The notes under the pieces: generated by a model | What the model was told of the DNA's origin: nothing | Seen by the model: only the letters and a program-made list of their open reading frames with translations | Databases searched by the model: none | Shown here: one piece after another, positions 52,101 to 62,400 of the stretch | Layout of the letters: each line of letters opens with the position of its first letter | Position numbering within the stretch: position 1 is the first letter of the stretch | Assembly (NCBI GenBank): GCA_040383605.1 | Contig: JBEIDF010000003.1 | Location: 3,804-67,803, forward strand | Reading direction: 5' to 3' | Length of the DNA: 64,000 nucleotides | Source of the DNA: M3007 sp040383605 | GTDB taxonomy: Bacteria; Bacteroidota; Bacteroidia; Chitinophagales; Saprospiraceae | Translations under genes and position numbers: made by a program

Positions 52101-55100
52101 GTTCACTGTTGGAGACCCGAATCCTTCTCCACCGTATATTAAAACCCTTCAGATACTGGGAACTTCCATGAGCGGTCAAACTTCCAGTTTGACCGTCCAG
52201 GGTATTGTGACCGGCATACGCAATAAAGAAAACACTTTTACCACCCTGCTGCCCGAAATGCCGAGCGTCATCCTCCGTGATCCTCCGGGTGACGGCAGTT
52301 CTTCATTTTTAGAAAAAAATACCAAGTATTGTAAAACATACCACACATCGTTCGACTACCAGGTCGGCGGTGGCGGCGGTATAGAATTTCACCTGGGGGG
52401 TAATGTGGAGGTGGCAATCGGCGTCGGGGTTGCCACAATTATGAATGCAGGCCCTATTTTTGACATCGGCGCTGAATTTCAGGTGACCTACCAAAAAATC
52501 ACGGATAGTACTTTCCAGACTTGCATGGCAGTTACTGAAAAACTTTCTACCAGTGATGGCGATCAGGTTGTTGGCGGAGACCACGGCGCAGATATATATA
52601 TGGGCGAGGCGATCAATCTTATTATCGGCCTGGCAGATCAGGTGACTTTCAATGACACAACGTGTACTCCCAGTGTGAAGACGGTTGTTAATATCGATCC
52701 GGACACTTTTTCGACGGTATTTATGTATTCAGAGTTTCACATTATGAATAATGTGATGCGCTATCTGAATCTGATCGCCAATGATCCTGCTTCGGATTCT
52801 ATACAGGCTGCTCGCGCCGTGGAATCGCTTACGCGCTGGCAGGATATACTTGACCGGAATGCCGGTTTAAAACAAAAGGCGAAGTTGGTGCGGAATATTT
52901 CCTTCGATGCCGGCGCTACCTATGAATACGCAGAATCAAGCGATACGACCATTACCAATCAACTCCGGAAGTTGTTGAACAGCGCAGAATCTGCATCAAC
53001 CCATTTCGGTTATGAGTTTAATAAAGCAGGTGTAACGGGGATGCTGAAATTTGTGGCCTCTACGAGCGAAACGCTCCAGGATACTACGGGTGAGACTTCT
53101 TATTCTGTTACGACGGGTTATACCCTTAAAGATGATGACCCCGGAGACGCCTTTACGGTGGATATAGCCATGGATTCGGTATATAAAACGCCCGTTTTCC
53201 GACTAAAAGCAGGCCAATCCTCCTGTCCATGGGAGAAGGGAACCGCTAACCGGGAAAACCCGAACCTGCAACTGGCGCAAGGCTCGCAGTTCACGGCTAT
53301 TAATGTGCCGGCCAACGAGCCCGCCGTCTTTCAGGTAAATCTGGGCAACCTGAGCGCTTCTAATGAAGACTGGACCTACGGCTTCACCGCTATCGCAAGC
53401 AATAACCCCTACGGCGCGGTCATCCGGGTAAACGGTCAGCAACTGAACAACAACACGATCCAGTATATTATACCCTATGGCACCTCCACCCCGGTCACAG
53501 TCACGGTAGAGCGCGGCCCTGTGGAATACGAGTACGACAGCCTGTTGATCGCGTTGGTTTCGGAATGTGAGATTGCCCGTGACCTGGCGCTTTCCCTTCC
53601 GCTGTCGGGTGATCCTAAATTCTTTTCTCCCGTTTATATCAGTGCCCATTTTATCCGTCCCTGCAGCGAAGTGCAGATCAATGTCCCGCAACAAAACTGG
53701 GTGCTCTTCCCGGATCCCCTCACGCCAGGTTCTGATGATCTCAGGCGGATTACTGTTTCGGGCTATGATATGGATGTAACGGAATTCCAACTGATCCGCG
53801 TCCAGTATCGCCGCACCGATGGCGACGGAGCCTGGATCAATATTCCGGATACTTCAGACCGTTATAACCCGAATTGGTCCGGCTTTGCCGCTTTATCAAA
53901 TCCCAAGCCCCCAGTACTGCAACCAGATTTTACACAATTTTTCTGGAACACGCTTGGGCTTTCCGACGGGCCTTATGAGATTCGTGCCGTAGCCATATGT
54001 ACCGGCGATGCCAGCGATAAACCGGGATATTCCGAGATCATCAAAGGGCGCATCGACCGCGAACCGCCGAGTATCGTCGGCGTACCGCAGCCCTCCGATG
54101 GTGTCTATCATGTAGGCGATGAAATCTCCTTTACCTTCAACCAGGAGATCAACTGCGATAACCTAAACCCGGTGGATGACGTCAAACTCTTTGATGCCAC
54201 CACGAACCAGCTGATCGATATCGACATTACCTGTTACGAAAACAAGATCGTACTCGATCCGAACTTCCAAAATCAGTTCTTCGAAAACCGCATCCTGCGC
54301 GCAGAACTAAAAGGCATCGAAGACTTGGTGGGCAACGTGTTCAACGGCGCCAAGCTCAACAACGGTATCTGGGAATTCTACGTGGATCGCAATGAATTGG
54401 CTTGGTTGAAAGACAGCCTGGGGATGACAAAGTACGAAGACGAGAACAGAACCATCAGCGCAGGAATTCATAACCGCGGGGGATACCCCGTCCCGTTTAC
54501 GCTCAGTAATATTCCTGATTGGGTACACGTCGTGCCGAACCAGGGTACGCTGGCGCCGAACGAAATCTTGCAGGTGCAGTTCACCGTGGACTCCTCCCTG
54601 ACTTTCGGCCTTTGGAGCGATACCATTATCCTGCATACCGAGACCGGTCAGAATCCCTTCTTTATGGGCGGTGATGAGCCGCTGCCTTTTGGTACCCGGG
54701 TTGTGTGCCGCCCGCCTTTCGGTTCGGTAGATGCGACGCAGTTCGAAAATGCCATGAACATGGTGCTGCGCCTGAATATTCAGGGAAACTACTCCACAGA
54801 CGAAGAAGATATAGTAGCGGCCTATATTGACGGCGAATTACGCGGCAGAGCAAATGTGCAGTTCGTGCCGCAACTGAACGCCTACCTGGCTTACCTAAAT
54901 GTATATGGCGGTCCGGCTGATATGCTGAAGCCTGTTGCGCTGGAAATATGGGATGCATCCAATTGTCTGCGTTACGGACAAGTACAGGAGGCCTTTACCT
55001 ATCAGCCGGATAACGTAATCGGTATTCCGATCAATCCGCAGCTGGTGCATACCAACAACCTGGTGCTCCGGGAAATGCGTTTTAGCAATGGATGGAACTG

Positions 55101-56256
55101 GTTGTCTTTCAACTTGGCGTTCCCCGACAACAGTCTGAGCGCCGCGTTGAGCTCGCTCAATCATCCGCAAAACGACCTGATCCGCGGACAAGCCTCGTTT
55201 TCGCAGTACAGCGGCGGTTGGTTCGGTACGCTGACCAACCTCAGCAATACCACAATGTATATTTATCGCGCGGATCAGCCGGATACCTTGCGCATGTTGG
55301 GTCTGCCAATTGATCCGCTCACAACGAACATTCCGCTGGTGGCCGGCTGGAACTGGGTGGGTTATATACCCAACTATTCCCTTCCGGTGAACGAAGCGCT
55401 GGCTTCTCTCCCAGCTCAAACAGGCGATGTGGTGAAAAGCCAACTGGCTTTTGCGCAGTACATCAACCCGACTTTCGGGTGGATCGGCAGCCTAAAATAT
55501 ATGTCGCCACCCAACGGTTACCAAATAAAACTTTCGCAGGCGGGCACACTCACCTACCCGCTAAACAATCCGTTTGGCGGCAACCAAACGGAGGAGCGGA
55601 CAGGTCCTGAAAAGCCGTCCTTCTGGTCGGTTGATCCTACACAATACGAACACAGCAGCACCTTGATCGGGATGCTCAGCAACGAGGGCGTGAATATCAC
55701 AGAATCGGATATGGAAATCGGCGTGTTTGTCGGTGGGGAAATACGCGGTGCGGCGCGGGCTATCTACATCGCACCGTTGGAGGCTTACTTGTTTTTTGTA
55801 ACCTACTATTCCAACAATATTGGGGAACAATTGCATTTCAAGTTCTACGACAGCATCAGCAATACGGTGAACAGCCTGAACGAAACGATGTATTTTTACC
55901 CAAATCAGCATCAAGGCAGTATTGAAGCGCCCATACCGTTCAAATGGGAGAGTACCGGCGTCAGCGCCCTGCCGGAAGGCGTACGAGATTTTGACGCCCT
56001 GCCTAACCCCTTCGGCAGCGAGACGCAACTGCGCTTTACCCTAGAGGAAGCACAGGAGATCACGCTGGTAATCACAGATGGACAGGGTCGCGAGGTTCTG
56101 CGCCGTTCGCTGGAAGCACAAGCAGGGTTGAATACAACCACTTGGAATGGCCGAGCCGACACCGGGGGGTGGCTAAATTCCGGCGTCTATGTAGTACGGT
56201 TGGTCACGAAGACCGGAAGTGTAAGTAAAAAATTAGTGCTCAGACGATTACCATAA
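49183..56256 (+). CDS. Giant LamG-containing surface protein, type A T9SS cargo
   Basis: 2357 residues. A signal peptide (1-26) leads to a fibronectin-III-like domain (about 93-178; YEVRAVNFYGEGSPG), two LamG/concanavalin-like domains (about 205-385 and 440-630; SISFWLKTETGQ, WHHVTLTMDEANQGRLYING, LGCMDELRIYHRRL and GLIDEIALYDTTL) and carboxypeptidase-regulatory-like segments (about 695-860). A central part (about 950-1600) has no domain I recognise. An SbsA/Ig-like domain follows (about 1625-1720). Near the end are two copies of a VGGELRG-type domain (about 1848-1950 and 2149-2255) around two GWNW-x-repeats (WNWLSFNLAFPD, WNWVGYIPNYSL). The last 85 residues are a type A T9SS sorting domain (LPNPFGSETQLRFTL to SGVYVVRLV...KKLVLRR). 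Likely a surface adhesin or glycan-binding scaffold. Confidence 0.85.
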   Translation: MNMNKYINILAVLLLGCIATVPVSAQQDPMCTNIDQPITQGNVFLNYGSATDAYSIRNRSYFSLGQPAIGPAVSQANVLQFGFWARFLVPPLSPIVTATQGDLLDRIQLSWELNPLGAQATDGFKVFRDGIFLALLDKNTRNYNDFNVIAGRAYNYEVRAVNFYGEGSPGKAIGFQTPNGVVTGWVQTISGQPVPDAFVALTPLQGFSAQFGALDGAFAQADTGTAGNLLPTPTDEWSISFWLKTETGQANGGILSLHPFPLIIRPIASTSGHEGVQVSQTDNSTVLLTGQFPDSTKNGWHHVTLTMDEANQGRLYINGVLIDIGSLPPVPSAEEVRLGKRTNAPGSWLGCMDELRIYHRRLDELDLGEIMMGTASSQTPNLAYYWKMDEELGTGSFDILRRNKLYFCGAKFKLDRPNVRTMGKTNQNGYYKIESASYGTGTTFLAEPMKDFYMYRALKFVRSEEDYATLPDFSLTAKATLEMWVNSAGSDGDQCLLSKSWPNQEFRLMLKANGLNNNIYFYLSGQEHNFGNLGVGYQHLAFTIDSSGNNRIVTAYKNGVSLGSHTFTSITGNWSDTTQTWMVGARPSGMSRTDHYGGLIDEIALYDTTLSAASILDHFEEPRDMQVPGLRVYFGMNEGNGNRLNNSGSVLLPFGTNFGAEWTPFAARQSTSPHEFAPKTRQVTLNPSVTSVDQVDFTDKSTVAVSGYVRYKNTDCFAPKVEILVNGASFSPKVFTDSTGKFVIDFDPGATAILTPVFEDHQFIPAFWEVINVSSPIAGIVFNDVTTRKVSGQVAGGLCKKSVIKAPPGMGQGTVCIVKIRSADGCLERQITIDNQEGLYEFTEVPPLESITIAVVEHSNTDIKTAFEVQGGSTVNLTKQDTVINFIYFAPPEVAITSGLDTFPGCNIVVYDKGQPVTLRVRLFEQYVPITDGMGGIIDDGVCFLDTADFQIINGFADTTVNVPMSGGQLVYRFTVGDPNPSPPYIKTLQILGTSMSGQTSSLTVQGIVTGIRNKENTFTTLLPEMPSVILRDPPGDGSSSFLEKNTKYCKTYHTSFDYQVGGGGGIEFHLGGNVEVAIGVGVATIMNAGPIFDIGAEFQVTYQKITDSTFQTCMAVTEKLSTSDGDQVVGGDHGADIYMGEAINLIIGLADQVTFNDTTCTPSVKTVVNIDPDTFSTVFMYSEFHIMNNVMRYLNLIANDPASDSIQAARAVESLTRWQDILDRNAGLKQKAKLVRNISFDAGATYEYAESSDTTITNQLRKLLNSAESASTHFGYEFNKAGVTGMLKFVASTSETLQDTTGETSYSVTTGYTLKDDDPGDAFTVDIAMDSVYKTPVFRLKAGQSSCPWEKGTANRENPNLQLAQGSQFTAINVPANEPAVFQVNLGNLSASNEDWTYGFTAIASNNPYGAVIRVNGQQLNNNTIQYIIPYGTSTPVTVTVERGPVEYEYDSLLIALVSECEIARDLALSLPLSGDPKFFSPVYISAHFIRPCSEVQINVPQQNWVLFPDPLTPGSDDLRRITVSGYDMDVTEFQLIRVQYRRTDGDGAWINIPDTSDRYNPNWSGFAALSNPKPPVLQPDFTQFFWNTLGLSDGPYEIRAVAICTGDASDKPGYSEIIKGRIDREPPSIVGVPQPSDGVYHVGDEISFTFNQEINCDNLNPVDDVKLFDATTNQLIDIDITCYENKIVLDPNFQNQFFENRILRAELKGIEDLVGNVFNGAKLNNGIWEFYVDRNELAWLKDSLGMTKYEDENRTISAGIHNRGGYPVPFTLSNIPDWVHVVPNQGTLAPNEILQVQFTVDSSLTFGLWSDTIILHTETGQNPFFMGGDEPLPFGTRVVCRPPFGSVDATQFENAMNMVLRLNIQGNYSTDEEDIVAAYIDGELRGRANVQFVPQLNAYLAYLNVYGGPADMLKPVALEIWDASNCLRYGQVQEAFTYQPDNVIGIPINPQLVHTNNLVLREMRFSNGWNWLSFNLAFPDNSLSAALSSLNHPQNDLIRGQASFSQYSGGWFGTLTNLSNTTMYIYRADQPDTLRMLGLPIDPLTTNIPLVAGWNWVGYIPNYSLPVNEALASLPAQTGDVVKSQLAFAQYINPTFGWIGSLKYMSPPNGYQIKLSQAGTLTYPLNNPFGGNQTEERTGPEKPSFWSVDPTQYEHSSTLIGMLSNEGVNITESDMEIGVFVGGEIRGAARAIYIAPLEAYLFFVTYYSNNIGEQLHFKFYDSISNTVNSLNETMYFYPNQHQGSIEAPIPFKWESTGVSALPEGVRDFDALPNPFGSETQLRFTLEEAQEITLVITDGQGREVLRRSLEAQAGLNTTTWNGRADTGGWLNSGVYVVRLVTKTGSVSKKLVLRRLP

Positions 56257-56299
56257 AAGGCCATCGTTGCAACCGAGTCAATTTCGTCCTGCGCCCCTG

Positions 56300-56391
56300 C
56301 GTCATCGGGGATAAGACGCTTAGTAGTTTCAATTATTACCCTAAAAGTAATGGATCCTTGAAACGAAAAGCGCGTCTTATCCCCGGTGACG
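56300..56391. repeat. Long inverted repeat between the two giant type A cargo genes
   Basis: Arms of 20 bp with one mismatch: 56300-56319 (CGTCATCGGGGATAAGACGC) and 56372-56391. Inside, TTTCAA/TTGAAA (56327, 56358) and ATTAC/GTAAT pair as well, so the 92-base unit folds end to end. Outside the arms, ATTTCGTC (56281) has a complement at 56389-56396, suggesting a larger unit with a 15-base insertion on the left. It could be a terminator without U tract, a processing site, or another foldback element. Confidence 0.7.
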
Positions 56392-56431
56392 AAATGAGCG
56401 TTTAAATCATCTTTGAAAAGATACGTTTACC

Positions 56432-59400
56432 ATGATCAGAATATTACAAAATATATTTGTCCGGGTGATCTTGTCGTGCTGTATGCTTTGCACGCTGTCT
56501 TTTACAGCCGAGGCCGCCAGTGCTGAATTGGCGCCATTACCGAACTGGAATATCAACCCGGCGAATTTCCAGTTCCGTATGGATATGGTCATTCGTGTTC
56601 AATACCAGGGAGTTCCCTCGAACGACGCAGGCAGTGTGATAGGCGTATTTGTCGGATCGGAATTGCGCGGAGTAGCCACGCCGATCAACATAGGCAGCGA
56701 TTTGTTTTTTTTTACCACCATTTATTCCAATACCTACACGGGCGAAACACTGCGTTTCAGAGCCTACTACGCGCCCGAGGATCAGGTGTACGGTTCGCCG
56801 GATACGTTGATATTCACCAACTATGCGATCATCGGTACAATTTCTAATCCCTTTTGGATCAATATTGATCCAAACCTGGATTTTCCGCCGGAAATTTTGC
56901 CCCTTGTTCAGGATACGACCATTCAAAATATCCCTTTTGAGCCAAAGTATCTGACCAGTCTGTTGGTAAGCCAAGACGGCGACCCGGTGACCTGGAGCGT
57001 ACTGCCCGGATCAAATCTGACGGCTGTGATTGTCAATGACAGTCTGTTCGTAAATGCCGCATCGCCTGCCTGGACGGGTACCGATTCTGTGCGTATAATC
57101 GCTACAGAAAATACGCCAGGGCAGCTGCGGGATACTATTTACGCCCGCTTTACAGTCTTGCCTGATTACGGTCCGCCGGTATGGGGCTCGGTACCAGGTC
57201 AAACGATTTTTGGCGGCAGTTCTTTTACGCCGTTTGATTTGGATCAGGCGCTAACTTTCAATGGGCCTTGCAGAGCCTTCGACCTTGACGTCGCGCCTTT
57301 TTCCGGATCCGACCCGACTCCGACCTGGCTTGCCCCGGCGCCCACGCCCTTAATGATGACGATTGTCGCCCGCCCAATATTCTTAGATATACCGCTGGCC
57401 GGTTCGGGCGCTGTCTTGGCAGCTTTCGTTAACGGCGTACTGGCAGCAACGGCAACTCCCGCAGGCGATTTTCCAAACGTAAGCTACTCCCTGCAATTAC
57501 AAAACGTGGATTTAGGCGCGATTTCTTTTCAGTTTTATCACGCAGAAAAACAATACCAATATAATTCCGGCAGCCCGCTAACATTCTCTGGCGGTTCTTC
57601 GGTTGGATCTTCGTCTGCCCCCTATGTTATTCAATTTTCGCCAATTTCACCGTTGTTGACAGCGGATGGCAATGTGCAGTTGCAGATCAATGACACCGTT
57701 TGGCGTGGGTCTTTCCCGATTGATTTTATCGTCTGGGATTGTGACTACCCGGCACAGAGAAGGGATACTACTACAGCCTCCTTTATTATCCAGGATAATA
57801 ATAACCCTTTGATCACCTCGCCAGCCTCTGTCAATTTTCAGGAAAATGCCTGTTATGAACTGTATAATACCCAGACCTCCGATCCGAACGATTCAGAAGG
57901 AAGCGGCCTTACCTATTCAATAACAGGTGGCGCAGACGCCGCAAAATTTTCCATCAATTCCTCAACCGGCCAGTTGTCATGGAACAATTTTTTACCGGAT
58001 TATGAAAATCCCGGCGATACAAACAGCGATAACCAATATTGGGTCACTATCCAGGTGACAAACTCGCTGATGCTCACCGATCAGGTTAATCTGATTGTAA
58101 GGGTCACCCAAGATACAGACGGCCCATTCAATCCACAGCTGACAAACAGCACCGGTTTTTGCATTGTGGGCGCTTCGACTGTGCTCCAGGCATCCGGTGG
58201 CACTACCTATGCCTGGAGTACGGGCGCCGTCACGCCCGCTATTACAGTAAATTCAGCCGGACTTTACTTTGTGACCATTACAGACTCCGGCGCCTGCTCC
58301 GCCGTATTGTCCTTGCCGCTAAGTGTGGCGCCGACGATTGCTGCGACTGGAAACACCGGGGTAGTCTGTCTCGGAACAAACATTGTATTGAGTTCGACGC
58401 CTGCAGGTGGCTCAGGTAACTACGCGAGCTTTAGTTGGAGCGGCCCGAATAATTTTCTTTCCAGCCTGCAAAACCCGGCGCCCCTAAATGCTGGAGTAGC
58501 TTCTGGGGGACTTTACACGGTTGTGGTTACGGATGACGCCGGATGCACTGCTTCCGCGACCGTGGCAATCAACGTCACGCTAATCGGCGCACCCACTATC
58601 ACAGCAACAGGCATCGGCTTACTCTGTGTTGGTGAACCCTTAGATTTGAATTCTATTCCATTCGGCGGAGCAGGAAATTATATTCAATTCCGATGGAGCG
58701 GCCCTAACAATTATGCCGCGACCGTTCAGAATCCCAGTCCTTTTAATGTAGTGGCATCTTCCGGCGGCTTATACGCTGTGACGGTAACGGATTTTCAAGG
58801 CTGCACGGCTTCCGGCAGTATAAGCGTTACGGTAAACCCACTACCGGCCATCACCGCCGGTAGCAACAGCCCTTTGTGTATTGGGAAACAGGTCATGCTT
58901 ACATCTACGCCAACGGGTGGAAGTGGCGTATACACCGCTTTTTCGTGGCAGGGGCCAGCGGGGTACACCTCCAATGCCGAGGATCCTGTCTCATTTGACG
59001 CAAATTTAAATGGTTCCGGTTTGTATTCGGTTACCGTCGTGGATGAGTTCGGTTGCGCTGCAACTTCTTCGGTCAATGTATCCATCACGAGCAACCCGTC
59101 TATCTCCAATGCGGTGGTTGGCTCGACCTGCGCGGGAAGCGCACTTACGCTGGCTTCTACGCCGTCCGGCGGCTCGGGTGTGTACACGTCTTTTAATTGG
59201 AGTGGGCCGAATGGCTATTCTGCGTCAGTGGAAGATCCGGCGCCTATTCCTGCAGCGATTGCAACAGACGGCATCTACAGCGTCACGGTCACGGATAATG
59301 CCGGCTGCTCCGGTACGGCTTCGACGGTTGTAACGATTCATCCCTTGCCGTCTATTGCCACGCAAAGTAACAGCCCGGTTTGCGAGAATGCAAATTTACT

Positions 59401-62400
59401 TCTTTCCTCCACTCCCGCAGGTGGATCCGGGGTATATACTCTGTTCAACTGGACGGGACCAGACAACTATGTGGCTTCGGCACAAAATCCGGTTGGGTTT
59501 TCTACCACGATTGCCTCCGGCGGCGTGTACCAGTTAAAAGTTACTGATAATCGCGGTTGCACAGCTACAGCAACTACTACGGTAACTATTGTACCCAAAC
59601 CCATTGCGACTGCCACAAATAATGGGCCTGCTTGTATAGGTACCAACATCAATCTTTCCCTAAATATAACGGGCGGTTCCGGCATATTGGGTTCCTTCAA
59701 TTGGACAGGGCCGAATAACTTTACTTCCAACCTTCAAAGCCCGACTACTTTCCAGGCTGCATTGATTAAAGCAGGTGTATATAGGGTAACGGCTACCGAT
59801 AATGCCGGTTGTACCGCTACGGCCTCCACGACTCTGGCTGTATCGTCGAATGTTGCACCAAACATAATAGTTACAAGTAACAGCCCGGTGGTATGCCAAA
59901 ATGGAATAATTGATCTGAATTCCACGCCTTCCAGCGGAAGTGGCGCTTATATTTCGTTTACCTGGAACGGCCCCAATAATTATGCCGCAGCCGTCCAGAA
60001 TCCGGCGCCTTTTATTGCTACCGCAAATACGAACGGCGCCTACACCGTAAAGGTGGTTGATAGTAATCAATGCCCCAATACCGGCTCCCTTGACATAGGC
60101 ATCAATCAGCTATCTGTAACCGCCTCGAACACCGGTGATTGCGCTACACCCCAAATCACGCTATTAAGCCAAGCCGCAAGCGGTACAGGCGTTTACACCG
60201 CCTATACCTGGTCGGGCCCGGATAACTACGCGTCGTTGATGGCAAATCCGACGCCTTTTGCGAGAGTACTTGCGAAAGAGGGAATCTACCGTGTGACAGT
60301 CACTGACAGCCAAGGATGTACTGCAACGGATACAACGTACGTGCAGGTATCTGATATTACACCGCCTACCATATCCTGCCCTGCCCCACAGATATTGGGC
60401 GCCGAAAATGACTGCTCCGTCCCCATCGGCGTCTGGACGAGTTTTGCTACGAACCTTACGGATGACTGCAGCTCGCCTGCAAATATCGGAGTGACCCAGT
60501 CGCCTGCAGCTTCTACTAAATACGCCGGCCATAATACTGCCGTTACTGTCACATTAACAGCCTCCGACCAGAACAGCAATACCGCAAGTTGTACTTTTTT
60601 AGTGACGCTCAAGGATCAAATGGCGCCGGCCATAGTCTGCCCGACAGATCAAACAGTATCAACGGAGGAGGATTGCAGCGGTCAAGTGGGGTCTTGGGCT
60701 CCGCTTACGCTATCGGATAACTGCACCGCTCCAGGCGGTATTGTGATCACCCAAACTCCGGTTGCTGCGACAGGACTGATTGGGTACGACGATTTTGAAA
60801 CGGTGACGCTGACGGCAGACGATGGCAACGGCAATACCAGCTTTTGCAACTTTAATGTCACGTTGAAAGATAATAAACCGCCTACAATCCAGTGCCCTGC
60901 AGATCAGACTTTGGCGGCTGATGCCAATTGCTCCAGTATGCTGGGTAGCTGGAATGCTTCAGCGGTATCGGACAACTGCACACAACCAGGGGCTATCGCA
61001 GTGAGTCAGTCGCCTGCAAGCGCTGCCGTACTGAATGGATATGGCGATTTCGAAATCGTCACCCTAACGGGACTCGATGCTAATGGTAATCCAGCGAGTT
61101 GCTCTTTTAAGGTCACATTGAAGGATATCCTACCTCCATCAATTACCTGCCCACCGAACATCACGGTGGCATGCGCCACGTCAGTTCCTCCGATAGACAC
61201 AAATATGGTAGCAGCCTTTGACAATTGCAGTTCGGTGATAAGAACCAGCCTTGGTTTTAATGTCGCAAACATCGAATGTACCAACCGATTCAGAATCACG
61301 AGAGCCTACCGGGCGCAAGACATAGACGGAAATGCCGCCACCTGCACGCATGTCATCGTGGTGAAGGATTCCCTGGCACCGGTATTCACCTTCGTGCCCG
61401 CCAACCTGACGGTTCAATGTAATGCAGTGCCCACTGCAGTCGGTACGTGCACGGCAACAGATAATTGTACCGGCCTTGCAACCATCGTTTATGAAGGGCA
61501 GGTCCGGACAGACGGCAGTTGCCTGGACAGATATACCCTTACCAGAACCTGGCGCGCCACGGATATTTGTGGCAACAGCCGTACGGCCACACAAACGATT
61601 GTTGTTCAGGATAATAGCCGGCCATCCCTGCTGAATGTGCCATCAAACATAACCGTGGAATGCAATGCCGTGCCGAGTGTCGGCATGCCTTCGGCGATTG
61701 ATAACTGCGACCTGGATGTTTCCATTGTTTACAATGGGGAGACCAGGACAAATGGCGCCTGTATAGATAGCTATCTCTTGACAAGACGATGGACTGCTAC
61801 AGATAATTGCGGAAATACGCGTACCGCCAGCCAGCGTATTACAGTTCGGGATACCCAAAAACCGGTATTTACAAGCATACCCGCCAATGTCACCCTGGCG
61901 TGTTATAGCAATTTGCCGCCGCTTGGTAGTACGACTGCCGTGGACAATTGCGACAGATCAGTTTCAATCACCTACCAAGGTCAAACGTTAAACAACGTTT
62001 CTTGTACAAATATCGTAAACGTGCATCGAACCTGGGTTGCGACAGATAATTGCGGAAATTCAACAATTGCAACCCAGATTATTGTTGTAAGGGATACTAT
62101 TGCCCCCGTTTTTACCTCTGTGCCGCCTCATATAACGCTGGATTGCAGTAACCCTATTCCGTTCCCAGGCACTTCGACCGCCACGGATAACTGTGCGGGT
62201 CCCGCTGCTGTTCAAGTCAACTTCATCGGAGAGGTCCGCACAGATGGTAATTGTCTGTACAATTTTACAATTACCCGTACCTGGCGTGCGTTGGACGTTT
62301 GTGGCAATTCAAAAACCGCTACGCAGACGATAACAGTTACGGACACACAGGCTCCACTGTTTGATAATCCGCCCGCGAATACTACGGTAGGTTGTCAGGG

